A stretch of DNA of 64,000 nt, from NCBI RefSeq assembly GCF_000014125.1, contig NC_008593.1, positions 2,046,001 to 2,110,000 on the forward strand, read 5' to 3'. The stretch is from Clostridium novyi NT. GTDB taxonomy: Bacteria; Bacillota; Clostridia; Clostridiales; Clostridiaceae. Position numbers and translations under genes: made by a program. Under the pieces are notes generated by a model that saw only the letters and a program-made list of their open reading frames with translations, was not told the origin of the DNA and ran no database searches. Position 1 is the stretch's first letter. The number at the start of each line of letters is the position of its first letter. Shown one piece after another: positions 8,705-19,526 of the stretch.

Positions 8705-11020
8705 CTACTCCTCTACAAGTGCATTTTCTAAAACAGTTTCTATTGTTTCCGCGGGTATAATATTTATTTTGCTTAAAATAGATTTAGGTATGTTTCTTAA
8801 ATCTTTTTCATTAGCCTTTGGAATTATTATAGTATCTATTCCAGCTCTAAATGCTGCAAGAGTTTTTTCTTTTAATCCACCAATAGGAAGCACTCTTCCA
8901 GTAAGTGTTATCTCGCCTGTCATAGCTACATTATGTTTAACCTTTTTATTGCTTAATGCAGATACCATAGCTGTTATCATTGTAACTCCAGCTGACGGAC
9001 CATCCTTTGGCACAGCACCTTCTGGAGCATGAATATGTATATCTGTGTTCTTATAAAAATCAGGATCTATTCCATACTTTTTACAATTACTTCTTACATA
9101 ACTATATCCAGCTTCACCAGATTCCTTCATTACATCACCTAACTGCCCTGTTAATTGTAATGTTCCTTTACCTTTCATAACAGTAACTTCTAATGGAAGC
9201 GTATCCCCACCATAAGCAGTCCATGCCATTCCCATGACAACTCCTACTCTATCTTTTTTATCTGCCTTATCATAAGAAAAAATTTCTGGTCCTAAATACT
9301 TTCTTATTTGATTAGCAGTTATGTTAACGGACTTCTTATTCTTTTCTAACATTTCTGCTATACATTTTCTTAATGTTGTAGCTATTTTTCTATTTAAATT
9401 TCTTACACCTGATTCTCTAGTGTAATCTTCTACTATCTTATATATAGCTCCATCTGAAAAAGATATCTTTTTATTTGTTATGCCATGTTCCTCTAATTGT
9501 TTATTTATAAGATGTCTTTTTGCTATTTGGAATTTTTCTTCTGTTGTATAGCCTGATACTTCTATTACTTCCATTCTATCTAAAAGAGGTCTTGGAATAG
9601 TATCTAAACTATTTGCTGTAGTTATAAACATAACATCACTTAAATCTAAATCTAGTTCTAAATAGTGATCTCTGAATGTTTTATTTTGCTCTGTATCTAA
9701 AACTTCAAGTAATGCACTAGCAGGATCTCCTCTAAAGTCTCCACTTAATTTATCAATTTCATCTAATAAGAATAATGGATTTTTAGATTTAGCTTCTTTC
9801 ATAGAGTAAACTATTCTACCAGGGATTGCACCTACATAGGTTTTTCTATGTCCTCTTATTTCTGCTTCATCCCTAACTCCACCTAATGACATTCTTACAA
9901 AATTTCTATTAAGTGCATTAGCAATAGATCTTGCTATAGAAGTTTTTCCAACCCCTGGAGGTCCAACTAAACAAAGTATAGGTCCTTTTAAGGAATTACT
10001 TACACTTTTTACAGCTAAGAATTCTATTATTCTATCTTTAACATCTTCAAGTCCATAATGCTCATTCTCTAAAATTTGTCTAGCCCTTTTTATATCTAAA
10101 TTGTCTTTAGTCTTTTTATTCCATGGAATATCTAAGATCCAATCTAAATATGTTCTTATAACTCCACCTTCTGATGAATAACTTCCTATATTTTTTAATC
10201 TATTTAATTCATATAAAGCTTTATCTTTTGCTTCTTTTGGAAGCTTAGCTTTCTTTATCTTTTTTGCATATTCATCTATTTCTTTCTTATTTTCGTCTTC
10301 TTCCCCTAGTTCTTCTTGAATTGCTTTTAATTGCTCTTTTAAGAAATATTCCTTTTGAGATTTATCAATCTTATTTTTTACTTTTAAACCTATCTTCTTT
10401 TCTATTTCTAAAACTTGAATTTCATTTTTTATTATTAGTAAAAGTTTTTCTAATCTTTCGTTTACATCATAAGCTTCTACTAATTGTTGTTTTGTAGCTT
10501 CTTTTAATATTAAATATGAACTTACAACATCTGCAAATCTTCCTGGATCATCTAATTCCTCTATGTTTATTAAAACTTCTGAAGATGGATTATTAGATAA
10601 TCTTATATAATCTTCGAAAGCATCCTTTACAGAACGTATTAATGCTTCACATTCCATTTCATCACTACAAACATCTTCTAAAATACTAACTTCAGTTTTA
10701 AAAAACGGTTCTTCTTGTATATACGTAAGTATTTTTGCTCTACTTATCCCTTCAACTAAAACTCTAACTGTGTCACCAGGTAATTTAAGCACTTGTTTTA
10801 TATTACAAATTGTACCTATATTATAAATTTCATTTTCATCTGGTTCTTCTATTTTTGCTTCCTTTTGTGAAGCTAAAAATATCTCTTGACCATTCATCAT
10901 AGCCTCTTCAATTGCAAGAAGAGATTTTTCTCTACCTACATCAAAATGTAAAACCATATGAGGAAATATAGTTAAACCTCTTAACGGAATTAAAGGAAGA
11001 ACTTTTTGATTATTTTCCAT
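8705..11020 (-). CDS. lon: ATP-dependent protease LonA
   Basis: 771 residues, the usual LonA size. N-terminal substrate-binding domain (about 7-205), a coiled-coil segment ([19 protein letters not shown]), AAA+ module with Walker [10 protein letters not shown] and Walker [11 protein letters not shown], and C-terminal protease with the catalytic Ser in DGPSAGVTM and catalytic Lys in [14 protein letters not shown]. It degrades damaged and regulatory proteins in the cytoplasm. The ATG at 11020 follows a GGGGGG site. It is preceded by lonB in the same direction with a gap of about 100 bases and followed by engB. Confidence 0.98.
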
Positions 11021-11127
11021 AATTTCCCCCCACTTCTTTTATGTTTATATATCGATTTTTATCAATAAAAATATTTATACTATGCTATTATACCCATAAA
11101 ATCGTTTTTTTTCAATTAATTTAGCTG

Positions 11128-12822
11128 TTACGAGTTAATAGCAGATTCGGCAGTAAGAACATCTATATTAGTGTTAACATCTAATATATGATCACTACTC
11201 TTTTCATCTTCTTCTGAAATAATAGCTAACCTTATAACTTCTTTAATATGAGTTACTGGTATTATTTTCACCATTTTTTCATTTTTAAATGTTTCTTGCC
11301 AATTTTCTCTTGGAATTATTATAATATTTGCCCCAGCTTTTTTTGCAGCAGCTATTTTAGCATTAACTCCACCTATTGGCTTTACATATCCATGAATAGA
11401 TATTTCTCCTGTCATTGCTACTTTGTTACTAACAGGAATCTTTTTTATAGCACTATAAATGGCTGTAACCATACTTATACCAGCTGAAGGTCCATCCACA
11501 GGCATACCACCTGGGAAATTTAAATGTATATCATATTTACTACAGTCTATTTTAAATATATTTTCTAAAACAGTAATTACATTTTGTCCTGAACACATTG
11601 CAGTGCTTTTTCTTTTTAACTTTTTATTTCTTCCATCCATTTCTTCTTCTTCTACTATACCCGTTATTTTAAAGCTTCCTTTTTCACTTAAAGCCTTTAT
11701 GGCAGTTGCCTCTATTTCCATAAGTATTCCTATATTTGCACCATACACTGCAAGACCATTAACATAACCTACCTCTGGAGCTTTAGGTACATTCTTTTCG
11801 GGTCTCTTAGAATATTGACCATTTTCTATTATCCACTCCATATCTTCTACCTGAATATTTTTTCTACCTTCATTTAAAGCAATTCCTGAGCTAAGTTGTA
11901 TTAAACTAACTGCGTCTCTTCCATTGGTAGAATATTCTCCAACAAGTTCTCTTGCTTTATCTTCTATTGTAAATCCTATTTTTTTAACTGCATCTTCAGC
12001 TATCTTTTCTATTTCTTCAGCATTAAGCGCTCTAAAAAATACTTCTACACATCTTGATCTTATGGCAGGACACATTTCCTCCGGACTTCTAGTTGTAGCT
12101 CCTACAAGTCTAAAATCTGCTGGAAGTCCATTTTCAAAAATATCCTTAATGTGCATAGGCACATTTGGATTTTCTGAACTATAATAAGCACTCTCTAAAA
12201 ACACTTTTCTATCTTCCATAACTTTTAATAATTTATTAGTTTCCACTGGATGTAATTCTCCAATTTCATCTATAAATAATATACCACCATGTGCTTTTGT
12301 AACTGCTCCAGGTTTTGGTTGAGGAATTCCTGCTGAACCCAATGCTCCTGCACCTTGATATATAGGATCATGAACAGAGCCTATTAATGGATCTGCTATG
12401 CCTCTATCATCAAATCTTACAGTGGTTGCATCTATTTCTACAAACTTAGCATCTTCGCTAAATGGCGAAAATTCTTTACTTTTAGCATCCTCTAGTACAA
12501 TTCTTGCAGCTGCTGTTTTGCCAACCCCTGGAGGTCCATAAATTATTACATGTTGTGGATTAGGTCCACATATAGCTGCTTGTAATGCCTTTATTCCCTT
12601 TTCTTGCCCTATTATTTCTTTAAAAGATTTTGGTCTACTTTTTTCTGTCAAAGGTTCAGTTAGTTTTATTTGCTTCATTTGTTTTAGTTTTTCAACTTCT
12701 TTTTTATTTTCTTTACTTAAAGTGTATCTATTACTACCTTGTTCCTTTAAAGCATTAAAAAAATATATTCCCATAATAATAGTTACACCTAAGCTAATGA
12801 AACTAATTAATGATCCTGACAT
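11128..12822 (-). CDS. lonB: ATP-dependent protease LonB
   Basis: 564 residues from the ATG at 12822, which follows GGAGG; the ATG at 12834 overlaps that site. A hydrophobic N-terminal helix (SFISLGVTIIMGIYFF) anchors it, replacing the large LonA N-domain. The AAA+ module shows Walker [13 protein letters not shown] and Walker B ILFIDEIGEL, and the protease domain the catalytic Ser in DGPSAGISM and Lys in GGVNAKIAAAKKAG. In Bacillus the homologue acts during sporulation in the forespore; the same role here is inference. A terminator separates it from clpX upstream, so it probably has its own promoter. Confidence 0.96.
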   Translation of the reverse strand: MSGSLISFISLGVTIIMGIYFFNALKEQGSNRYTLSKENKKEVEKLKQMKQIKLTEPLTEKSRPKSFKEIIGQEKGIKALQAAICGPNPQHVIIYGPPGVGKTAAARIVLEDAKSKEFSPFSEDAKFVEIDATTVRFDDRGIADPLIGSVHDPIYQGAGALGSAGIPQPKPGAVTKAHGGILFIDEIGELHPVETNKLLKVMEDRKVFLESAYYSSENPNVPMHIKDIFENGLPADFRLVGATTRSPEEMCPAIRSRCVEVFFRALNAEEIEKIAEDAVKKIGFTIEDKARELVGEYSTNGRDAVSLIQLSSGIALNEGRKNIQVEDMEWIIENGQYSKRPEKNVPKAPEVGYVNGLAVYGANIGILMEIEATAIKALSEKGSFKITGIVEEEEMDGRNKKLKRKSTAMCSGQNVITVLENIFKIDCSKYDIHLNFPGGMPVDGPSAGISMVTAIYSAIKKIPVSNKVAMTGEISIHGYVKPIGGVNAKIAAAKKAGANIIIIPRENWQETFKNEKMVKIIPVTHIKEVIRLAIISEEDEKSSDHILDVNTNIDVLTAESAINS

Positions 12823-12923
12823 ATTATCCTCCATTTATTTTGCATATTTTAGGTATTTATCCCCTTTTTATATTTTGTACAAATGGAAATAATATATTCC
12901 AAATCCCTATATTTTTATAAAAT

Positions 12924-12986
12924 AAAAAGTTTAGAAATTTAGGTTATTAATTTAAGTAAACAAACTCCTAAAATTCTAAACTTTTT
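12924..12986 (-). terminator. Terminator downstream of clpX
   Basis: Long stem with outer 13-bp arms AAAAAGTTTAGAA / TTCTAAACTTTTT and an inner AATTTAGG / CCTAAAATT pairing. It lies 25 bases past the clpX stop and separates clpX from lonB. Confidence 0.85.
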
Positions 12987-13010
12987 TTATTTCAATTAAT
13001 TATATTTTAA

Positions 13011-14306
13011 TTAAGCTGTTTCTGGATCCATGCTCTTTCTCTTATGTTTAGTTTGAACTATTTCTGGTCTATCTTCTCCATCTTCAGTTAATACTAATTC
13101 AGGCTTTTTATTTTTTATCGTATCTTTATTTATTATAACCTTCTTTATATTAAATTGAGATGGTATATCAAACATTATATCTCTCATAGTTTCTTCTATG
13201 ATTGATCTTAGACCTCTTGCCCCTGTTTTTCTTTCAATAGCTTCATCTGCTATTGCCTTTAAGGCTTCATCTTCAAATTCTAACTCAACATTATCCATTA
13301 ATAAAAGCTTCTTGTATTGTTTTACTAATGCATTTTTAGGTTCTTTTAATATTCTTACAAGTGCACTATTATCAAGCGATTGAAGTGTTACCATTATTGG
13401 TAATCTTCCTATGAATTCTGGAATTAATCCGAATTTTAATAAATCTTCAGGAACACTTTCTTTTAATAATTCACCAATATCTTTTTCCTCTTTAGATTGA
13501 ACAGTAGAACCAAATCCAAGAGAGCTTTTTCTTGTTCTTTTTTCAATTATTTTATCAAGTCCATCAAATGCTCCACCACAAATAAATAATATATTAGAAG
13601 TATTTATTTGTATGAATTCTTGATGTGGATGTTTTCTTCCACCTTGTGGTGGAACTGAAGCTACTGTTCCTTCAAGAATCTTTAATAAAGCTTGTTGAAC
13701 TCCTTCTCCAGATACATCCCTTGTAATTGAAGGATTTTCTGATTTTCTAGCAATCTTATCTATTTCATCAATATAGATTATACCTCTTTCAGCTTTTTCT
13801 ATATCATAATCTGCATTTTGTATTAATTTTAAAAGTATATTTTCTACATCTTCACCAACATATCCTGCTTCAGTTAATGTTGTTGCATCTGCCATAGCAA
13901 AAGGAACATTTAAAAGTCTTGCTAAAGTTTGTGCAAGTAAAGTTTTTCCTGAACCTGTTGGACCTAAAAGAAGTATATTACTTTTTTGAAGTTCTACATC
14001 ATCTACATCTACATCTGAGTTTATTCTCTTATAATGATTGTATACTGCAACAGCTAGAGCTTTTTTAGCAGAATCTTGACCTATAACATAATCATCAAGA
14101 TAATTCTTTATTTCACTTGGCTTTGGAAGTGAACTAAGATCAACTTGAGTGTTCTCTTCAAATTCGTCTGTTATAATTTCAGAGCATAAATCTATGCACT
14201 CGTCACATATATAAACTCCAGGTCCTGCAATTAATCTTTTTACCTGTTCTTGACTTTTGCCACAGAATGAACACTTTAATTGTTTTTTATCATCATATTT
14301 TGACAT
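13011..14306 (-). CDS. clpX: ClpX, ATPase subunit of the ClpXP protease
   Basis: 431 residues. The N-terminal zinc-binding domain has CSFC and CDEC pairs (about 12-40). The AAA+ unit has Walker A GPTGSGKT, Walker B IIYIDEID, the pore-lining GYVG loop ([10 protein letters not shown]) and an RKH loop (GGRKHPHQ). The LGF loop that docks to ClpP is present as SSLGFGST. It unfolds substrates and feeds them to ClpP. It follows clpP by 19 bases, so the two are co-transcribed and probably made in step. Confidence 0.98.
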   Translation of the reverse strand: MSKYDDKKQLKCSFCGKSQEQVKRLIAGPGVYICDECIDLCSEIITDEFEENTQVDLSSLPKPSEIKNYLDDYVIGQDSAKKALAVAVYNHYKRINSDVDVDDVELQKSNILLLGPTGSGKTLLAQTLARLLNVPFAMADATTLTEAGYVGEDVENILLKLIQNADYDIEKAERGIIYIDEIDKIARKSENPSITRDVSGEGVQQALLKILEGTVASVPPQGGRKHPHQEFIQINTSNILFICGGAFDGLDKIIEKRTRKSSLGFGSTVQSKEEKDIGELLKESVPEDLLKFGLIPEFIGRLPIMVTLQSLDNSALVRILKEPKNALVKQYKKLLLMDNVELEFEDEALKAIADEAIERKTGARGLRSIIEETMRDIMFDIPSQFNIKKVIINKDTIKNKKPELVLTEDGEDRPEIVQTKHKRKSMDPETA

Positions 14307-14325
14307 TCCTACACCTCTCTAAGGG

Positions 14326-14913
14326 TTATTTCTTTCTACTAGTTATAACATCATCAATTAAACCATATTCTTTAGCTTCTTCTGCTTCCATAAAGTTATC
14401 TCTTTCAACATCCTTTTTTATTACTTCTAAAGGCTGACCTGTTCTCTCACTTAATATACTATTTAATTTATCTTTAATCTTTAATATTCTATTAGCGTGT
14501 ATTCCAATATCAGTTGCTTGACCTTGGAATCCTCCTAAAGGTTGGTGTATCATTATTTCACTGTTAGGAAGAGCAAATCTTTTTCCCTTTGCTCCTGCTG
14601 TTAAAAGGAAAGCTCCCATTGAAGCTGCCATACCTATACATATTGTTGATACATCTGGTTTTATATATTGCATTGTATCATAAATAGCCATTCCAGCTGT
14701 AATTGAACCACCAGGACTATTTATATAAAGATATATATCCTTATCTGGATCTTCTGCCTCTAAAAATAATAATTGCGCCACAACTAAACTTGCTGTAACA
14801 TCATTTACTTCCTCTCCAAGAAATATTATTCTATCTTTTAATAATCTTGAATAAATATCATAAGATCTTTCTCCTCTGTTAGTTTGTTCAACTACTACGG
14901 GTACTAAACTCAT
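14326..14913 (-). CDS. clpP: ClpP, proteolytic subunit of Clp proteases
   Basis: 195 residues, full length. The Ser-His-Asp triad is visible: Ser in [11 protein letters not shown], His in MIHQPLGG and Asp in VERDNFM. The N-terminal loop ([25 protein letters not shown]) is the standard axial-pore segment. The ATG follows AAAGGAGGA. It forms the tetradecameric chamber used by ClpX and other Clp ATPases. It is downstream of tig and directly upstream of clpX, the usual Firmicute order. Confidence 0.98.
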
Positions 14914-15020
14914 ATTAAACTTTCCTCCTTTTATTAAACCTATATTTTAAAATATCACTTTTAACATTATCGCCTATATTGGTAATGATATTCATTTTCC
15001 TAAAAATTTATTGTAAAATT

Positions 15021-15046
15021 AATTGCCAGAAGTTTTTCTGGCAATT
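15021..15046 (-). terminator. Terminator between tig and clpP
   Basis: An 11-bp perfect stem AATTGCCAGAA / TTCTGGCAATT followed on the minus strand by AATTTTA. A second partial copy of one arm (TGGCAATT) lies just upstream of it in the transcript, allowing an alternative pairing that could make the termination partial. Confidence 0.7.
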
Positions 15047-15083
15047 TCCTGGCAATTAACTCTATCTTTTATATTACGTCTAA

Positions 15084-16382
15084 TTAAGCAATTTCTTTAC
15101 TGTTTTCAACTAAAAAGTCTATAGCTTTTTCGTTAGCTAATTGTCTAGCTAAAACTTCTCTTTGTGCTCCAACTATTGCTTCTACTAATTTGTCAGCATC
15201 TTGTCCGCCACCATATTGTTGAGCCATTTCTTTAGCTCTTTCTTTTATTTCTTCTTCAGTAGCTTCTATTTTTTCATCTTTAACTATTTTTTCAAGAACT
15301 AATTCAGTTTTAACTTTCTTTTCAGCTGTTTCTTTCATGTATTCTCTTACTTTTGCTTCTGAGCTGTTTGTGTATTGATAGTAAGATGCAAGATCTAATC
15401 CTTGATATCCTAATCTCATTTCTAAGTCTTTAAGCATCATGTCTATTTCTTTTTCTATCATAACTTCTGGAATTTCTACTTCTGCTCTGTTACAAACTTC
15501 TTCGATTACAGCTTCTTCATATTCCACCTTTTCTCTGTTTTTGTTAGCTTCTTCTAACTTTGTTTTTAAATCAGCTTTTAATGCATCTACTGTATCAAAT
15601 TCAGATACTTCTTTAGCAAATTCATCGTCCAATGCTGGTAATTCTTTAACTTTAATTTCTTTTATTTTAACTTCAAACTTAGCTGGTTTTCCGTTTAATT
15701 CTTCTCTTCCATATTGTTCTGGGAAGTTAACATTTACTTCTTTTTCTTCTCCAACTTTTAAACCAACTAATTGATCTTCAAAGTTATCTATGAATGTACC
15801 TGTTCCAATTTCTAATGAATAGTCAGTTGCTTCTCCACCTTCGAATGCTTTTCCATCTACAAATCCTTTGAAATCTATTATAGCTATATCATTTTTTTGT
15901 ACTGCAGCGCCTTCTTCTTTAGTTATGATTCTAGCGTTCTTTTCTAACATAGCATTTAGTTGTTTTTCAACATCTTCGTCTGTTACTTCATATGTATTTT
16001 TCTTAGCTTCTACACCTTTGTAGTTTTCAAGTTTTACTTCTGGTCTAGTTACAACTTCAGCAGTAAATACGAAATCTTTTCCTGATCCGATTTCAACGAT
16101 ATCTATTTTAGGATAATCAACTGGTTGTAAGTTGTGTTCTTCTACAGCCATTGGATATGCTTCTTCACAACAAGTGTTTATAGCATCTTCATAGAATACT
16201 CCTTCTCCATAATATCTTGTAATTATGTTCATTGGAGCTTTTCCTTTTCTGAATCCTGGTACATTAAATCTTTTTACATTCTTTTTATATGCTTTTTTTA
16301 TAGCTTCATTAAACTTTTCTTTTTCTACTGTTATCTCTAGTTTTACAACATTATTTTCTACTCTTTCAATTTTAGTGTTCAT
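15084..16382 (-). CDS. tig: Trigger factor, ribosome-associated chaperone
   Basis: 432 residues from the ATG at 16382, which sits behind GGGAGG; an in-frame ATG at 16403 is within the leader and lacks a site. N-terminal ribosome-binding domain contains the signature GFRKGKAP, then an FKBP-type PPIase domain (about 150-245, [19 protein letters not shown]) and the long helical C-terminal chaperone arms. It binds nascent chains at the ribosome exit and folds or holds them. It is the first gene before clpP, the standard tig-clpP-clpX order. Confidence 0.97.
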
Positions 16383-16429
16383 TAAGTTTTTCCTCCCAAT
16401 CACCGTAAATACTTATTTTGACATGATAT

Positions 16430-16459
16430 ATTATAACATACATTATATTTTTTTTACAA
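16430..16459 (-). promoter_or_regulatory. Probable tig promoter
   Basis: On the minus strand TTGTAA, an 18-base spacer and a perfect TATAAT, with the -10 about 48 bases before the tig start. Confidence 0.6.
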
Positions 16460-16552
16460 ACATATAAATATTTTTTTACTATAAATAAATTATATACTAT
16501 ATAATATACCAAATTTTATCTATAACAACAATATTTTGTTATAGATACAGCT

Positions 16553-17332
16553 TTAAAATTTACTTAAATACCTTCTACTTTCTCTAAGTTCCTCGTAATG
16601 TAAATAATTACTACTATAGACTTCTATTATGCCCATTCCTTTATAATTTAATCCCCTTAATTTGTTAAAAAGTTTAGCGTAATCTATTTCCCCTTTTCCA
16701 GGAACTAAACAAGAATTTTCTTTTGTTCTGTCATTTATATGTAAATTAACTATTTTTTCCTTCATTATATCTATATAGTCATTTGGTTCTTTATCTGCTC
16801 TATATGCTTGCTTTAAATCTAATGTAAAATGTATTGGATACTTACATCTCTCTTTTATTTCTTTTAAAAACTTTAAATCTCCCGACATACACCAAGATAC
16901 ATTTTCTTGTGCTAAAGTTATACCTACTTCTTCTGATATGTATACAAGTTCATTATATACATCTATTACATGATTTATGTCTACAAATTCACTGTCCATT
17001 TTTCTCATACCATGGAAAGTATAAGTTTTGGCTCCTAATGTTTTTCCCGCTCTACATACCTGTTTGAAGTATTTAATCATATCATCTCTTCTTCTTTTAT
17101 ATGTATCAAATATATATGGTTCAAATGCAGATGAAAAAGCATGAACTGAATTTATTTTAAAATCACTTTCATTACATCTTTCCTTAATAATTTTAACAAA
17201 TTCATCACTAAATTCACTAGGACAATTAAAGAATACCTCTCCTTTATTAAATCCCAAACTTTTCATAAGTTGTATACTATCTTCTAAAGCAACACTCGGA
17301 TAAAAGCAAGCTGTCGAAATACCTATTTCCAC
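16553..17332 (-). CDS. Sugar phosphate isomerase/epimerase-like TIM-barrel protein
   Basis: 259 residues of the xylose-isomerase-like / AP endonuclease family 2 barrel. Metal-site style residues are visible in order: Glu and His in FNSVHAFSS-type and TFHGMRKM strands, LAQENVSW (Glu), FTLDLKQAYRA (Asp), VNLHINDRTK (His, Asp) and GIIEVYSS (Glu). Substrate unknown. It lies 20 bases downstream of folBK and is probably the last gene of the folate operon, which hints at a link to pterin or one-carbon metabolism, but no direct evidence exists in the sequence. Confidence 0.82.
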   Translation of the reverse strand: MEIGISTACFYPSVALEDSIQLMKSLGFNKGEVFFNCPSEFSDEFVKIIKERCNESDFKINSVHAFSSAFEPYIFDTYKRRRDDMIKYFKQVCRAGKTLGAKTYTFHGMRKMDSEFVDINHVIDVYNELVYISEEVGITLAQENVSWCMSGDLKFLKEIKERCKYPIHFTLDLKQAYRADKEPNDYIDIMKEKIVNLHINDRTKENSCLVPGKGEIDYAKLFNKLRGLNYKGMGIIEVYSSNYLHYEELRESRRYLSKF

Positions 17333-17352
17333 TTTTTAACCATCCTTTTTTA

Positions 17353-18177
17353 TTATTTTAAATCTTCTTTTAATTGAAATACTCTTTTATTAAGTATAGG
17401 ATGAAATGCATATGGAGCTATTTCATTTAAAGGCTCTAATACAAACATTCTATCATGCATTAATGGATGAGGAATTATTGTTTCTTTATTAGATAAAATT
17501 AAATCATCATACAATAATATATCTAAATCTATAATTCTAGGTCCCCATTTAATTGTACGTTTTCTCTTTAATTGTTGTTCTATATCAAGTAAAACTTTCA
17601 TAAGTTTACCTGGATTAAGAAGCGTCTCTACTTCAACTGCACAATTTAAAAAATCATCTTGTTCTACATATCCATAAGGTTTTGTAATATAAAATTTAGA
17701 CACTTTAGTAACCTTAGTTAAATCAGTATTTTTTAATTTTTCTATAGCCTTTTCTAGATTCTTATTTTTATCACCTATATTTGATCCTATTCCAATATAA
17801 ACTGTATGCTTGCTTCTATCTATTTCAACTGCCGCATGTTTTATAGGCTTTCCTATAGGTGCCCAAGGCTTTTTTACTTTTAGTTTAATTCTTTGAATAT
17901 CTTCATACCTTAATAAAATATCATCTGCAACTTGCTCGGCTACTTTTTCTAATAGATCATAGCTATCTTTTTTAAATAACTCTTCAATCTCACAACACAA
18001 CAATCCATAATTAACAGTTTCATTTAAATTATCAGTTAAGCCTGCTTGCTGCAAATCTATAAAAACTTCAGCAGAAATCAAAAATTTTTGTCCTAACCTT
18101 TTTTCTTCTTCATATACTCCATGGTTAGCAAATACCTCTAAATCTTCTATATATATTTTATCCACAGTCATCACCAC
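17353..18177 (-). CDS. folBK: Bifunctional dihydroneopterin aldolase / HPPK (FolB-FolK)
   Basis: 274 residues in two domains. Residues 1-120 are dihydroneopterin aldolase (IEDLEVFANHGVYEEEKRLGQKF, with YDLLEKVAEQVAD). Residues 125-274 are 6-hydroxymethyl-7,8-dihydropterin pyrophosphokinase (VYIGIGSNIGDKNKNLEKAI, then GPRIIDLDILLYDD and PHPLMHDRMFVLEPL). Together they convert dihydroneopterin to the pyrophosphorylated pterin used by FolP. The fusion is in one open frame with no break. It lies 7 bases after folP in the operon. Fused folBK genes are known in other Firmicutes. Confidence 0.96.
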   Translation of the reverse strand: MVMTVDKIYIEDLEVFANHGVYEEEKRLGQKFLISAEVFIDLQQAGLTDNLNETVNYGLLCCEIEELFKKDSYDLLEKVAEQVADDILLRYEDIQRIKLKVKKPWAPIGKPIKHAAVEIDRSKHTVYIGIGSNIGDKNKNLEKAIEKLKNTDLTKVTKVSKFYITKPYGYVEQDDFLNCAVEVETLLNPGKLMKVLLDIEQQLKRKRTIKWGPRIIDLDILLYDDLILSNKETIIPHPLMHDRMFVLEPLNEIAPYAFHPILNKRVFQLKEDLK

Positions 18178-18184
18178 TTTAAAA

Positions 18185-18997
18185 TTATTTATTACCTCTT
18201 ATAATTGCATCTGTCATAATGGCTGCTCTTAAGTTTTCTTTAACATCATGTACTCTAACAAAATCACAGCCTTTCATTATGCCCACAACTGTAGTTGCAA
18301 TAGTTCCTTCAACTCTTTCATTTACAGGCAAATCTAGCACTAGTCCTATAGTAGACTTTCTTGAAGTACCTAAAAGTATAGGGTATCCAAGCTTATGAAG
18401 CTTTTCAAGTTCATTCATTATTTGAAGATTATGTTCTGGTGTTTTTGCAAATCCAAACCCTGGATCTATCATTATCTTTTCTTTTTTAACCCCAGCCTTT
18501 AACGCTATATCTATACTTTCTTGTAAATCACACAAAACGTCTTGCATAAAATCACTATAATTTTTATTGTCTCTATTATGCATCAAACAACATGCAACAT
18601 CATATTTAGCTGCTACTTTTGCTATATTTTCATCTTTTTTAAATCCCCAAACATCATTTATAAGAGATGCACCTGCTTTAATTGCAAGCTCAGCCACTCT
18701 GCCCTTATAAGTATCTATAGATATAGGAACATCTACTACCTTTGATAATGCTTTAATTATAGGAACTACTCTTTTAATTTCCTCTTCTTCATCTACTGGA
18801 ATGTGATTAGGCCTTGTAGACTCTCCCCCTATATCTATAATAGTAGCTCCTTCATTAATCATCTCTTTAGCATGCTTAATGGCTTTTTCTACATTATTGA
18901 ACTTACCTCCATCAGAAAAAGAATCCGGTGTTACATTTAAAATCCCCATAATATAGGTTTCTTTTCCTAATTCAAATATCTTATTACCTATTCGCAT
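18185..18997 (-). CDS. folP: Dihydropteroate synthase
   Basis: 270 residues. Signature elements: GILNVTPDSFSDGGKF at the N-terminus, DIGGESTRP, PISIDTYK, LINDVWG, DPGFGFAKTPEHN and GTSRKSTIG, with the C-terminal VRVHDV. It joins p-aminobenzoate to the pterin pyrophosphate and is the sulfonamide target. It precedes folBK with a 7-base gap, so translation is probably coupled. Confidence 0.97.
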   Translation of the reverse strand: MRIGNKIFELGKETYIMGILNVTPDSFSDGGKFNNVEKAIKHAKEMINEGATIIDIGGESTRPNHIPVDEEEEIKRVVPIIKALSKVVDVPISIDTYKGRVAELAIKAGASLINDVWGFKKDENIAKVAAKYDVACCLMHNRDNKNYSDFMQDVLCDLQESIDIALKAGVKKEKIMIDPGFGFAKTPEHNLQIMNELEKLHKLGYPILLGTSRKSTIGLVLDLPVNERVEGTIATTVVGIMKGCDFVRVHDVKENLRAAIMTDAIIRGNK

Positions 18998-19031
18998 AAA
19001 ACTACCCCCTAAAAATAAATACTTAAATCAA

Positions 19032-19511
19032 TTAATATTTCAATTCTAAGTTTTTCTTATCTTCTGACCAATAACACTGTTCTTGTGCAAAACATCTAAA
19101 ACAATCTCTAGATAGTTTATCACTTTTATAAAGAAGTTCACTTAAAGAATTCTTTTCATTTTCTTTGTTTCTATGATTCTTAATTGCCTTTAAAATTTCA
19201 TATATTTCTATTTTATTAAAATCACATTCAATTAAAATTTGTTCTGCTAATTTGGCTGACGCTATCTCATGTGGAACTTTACGCTCATACTGTTGCCATT
19301 TACCTATATCATGAAGAAAACCACAAGCATAAATAATTTCTTTATTAAATGATAATTTATCTTCTAGATTAATTATATACATAATACGAGAAACATTTAT
19401 AAAATGCCTTATATCATGATGACATAGTTTCCTATTGGATTCTATTTTTTTTATTCTTTCAACATATTCAATATACTTTTTATGATTTAAAATTTTATTA
19501 ACTCTCTCCAT
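19032..19511 (-). CDS. HD-domain hydrolase in the folate operon
   Basis: 159 residues. HD-superfamily metal ligands: His in CHHDIRHFINVSRIMY, the HD pair in GFLHDIGKWQQYE, a further His in VPHEIASA, and a C-terminal Asp in LLYKSDKLSRDC. It ends with a Cys cluster (DCFRCFAQEQCYW) that might bind metal. HD proteins hydrolyse phosphates, often on nucleotides. Position between folE and folP, with 15- and 34-base gaps, suggests a role in removing phosphates from dihydroneopterin triphosphate, a step for which no other gene is present here. That role is inference. Confidence 0.85.
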   Translation of the reverse strand: MERVNKILNHKKYIEYVERIKKIESNRKLCHHDIRHFINVSRIMYIINLEDKLSFNKEIIYACGFLHDIGKWQQYERKVPHEIASAKLAEQILIECDFNKIEIYEILKAIKNHRNKENEKNSLSELLYKSDKLSRDCFRCFAQEQCYWSEDKKNLELKY

Positions 19512-19526
19512 AATATGTCTACCTCT

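Noticed and set aside
17353..18177. Frameshift joining separate folB and folK genes
   Set aside because: The frame is continuous with both domains full length; fused folBK is an established arrangement.
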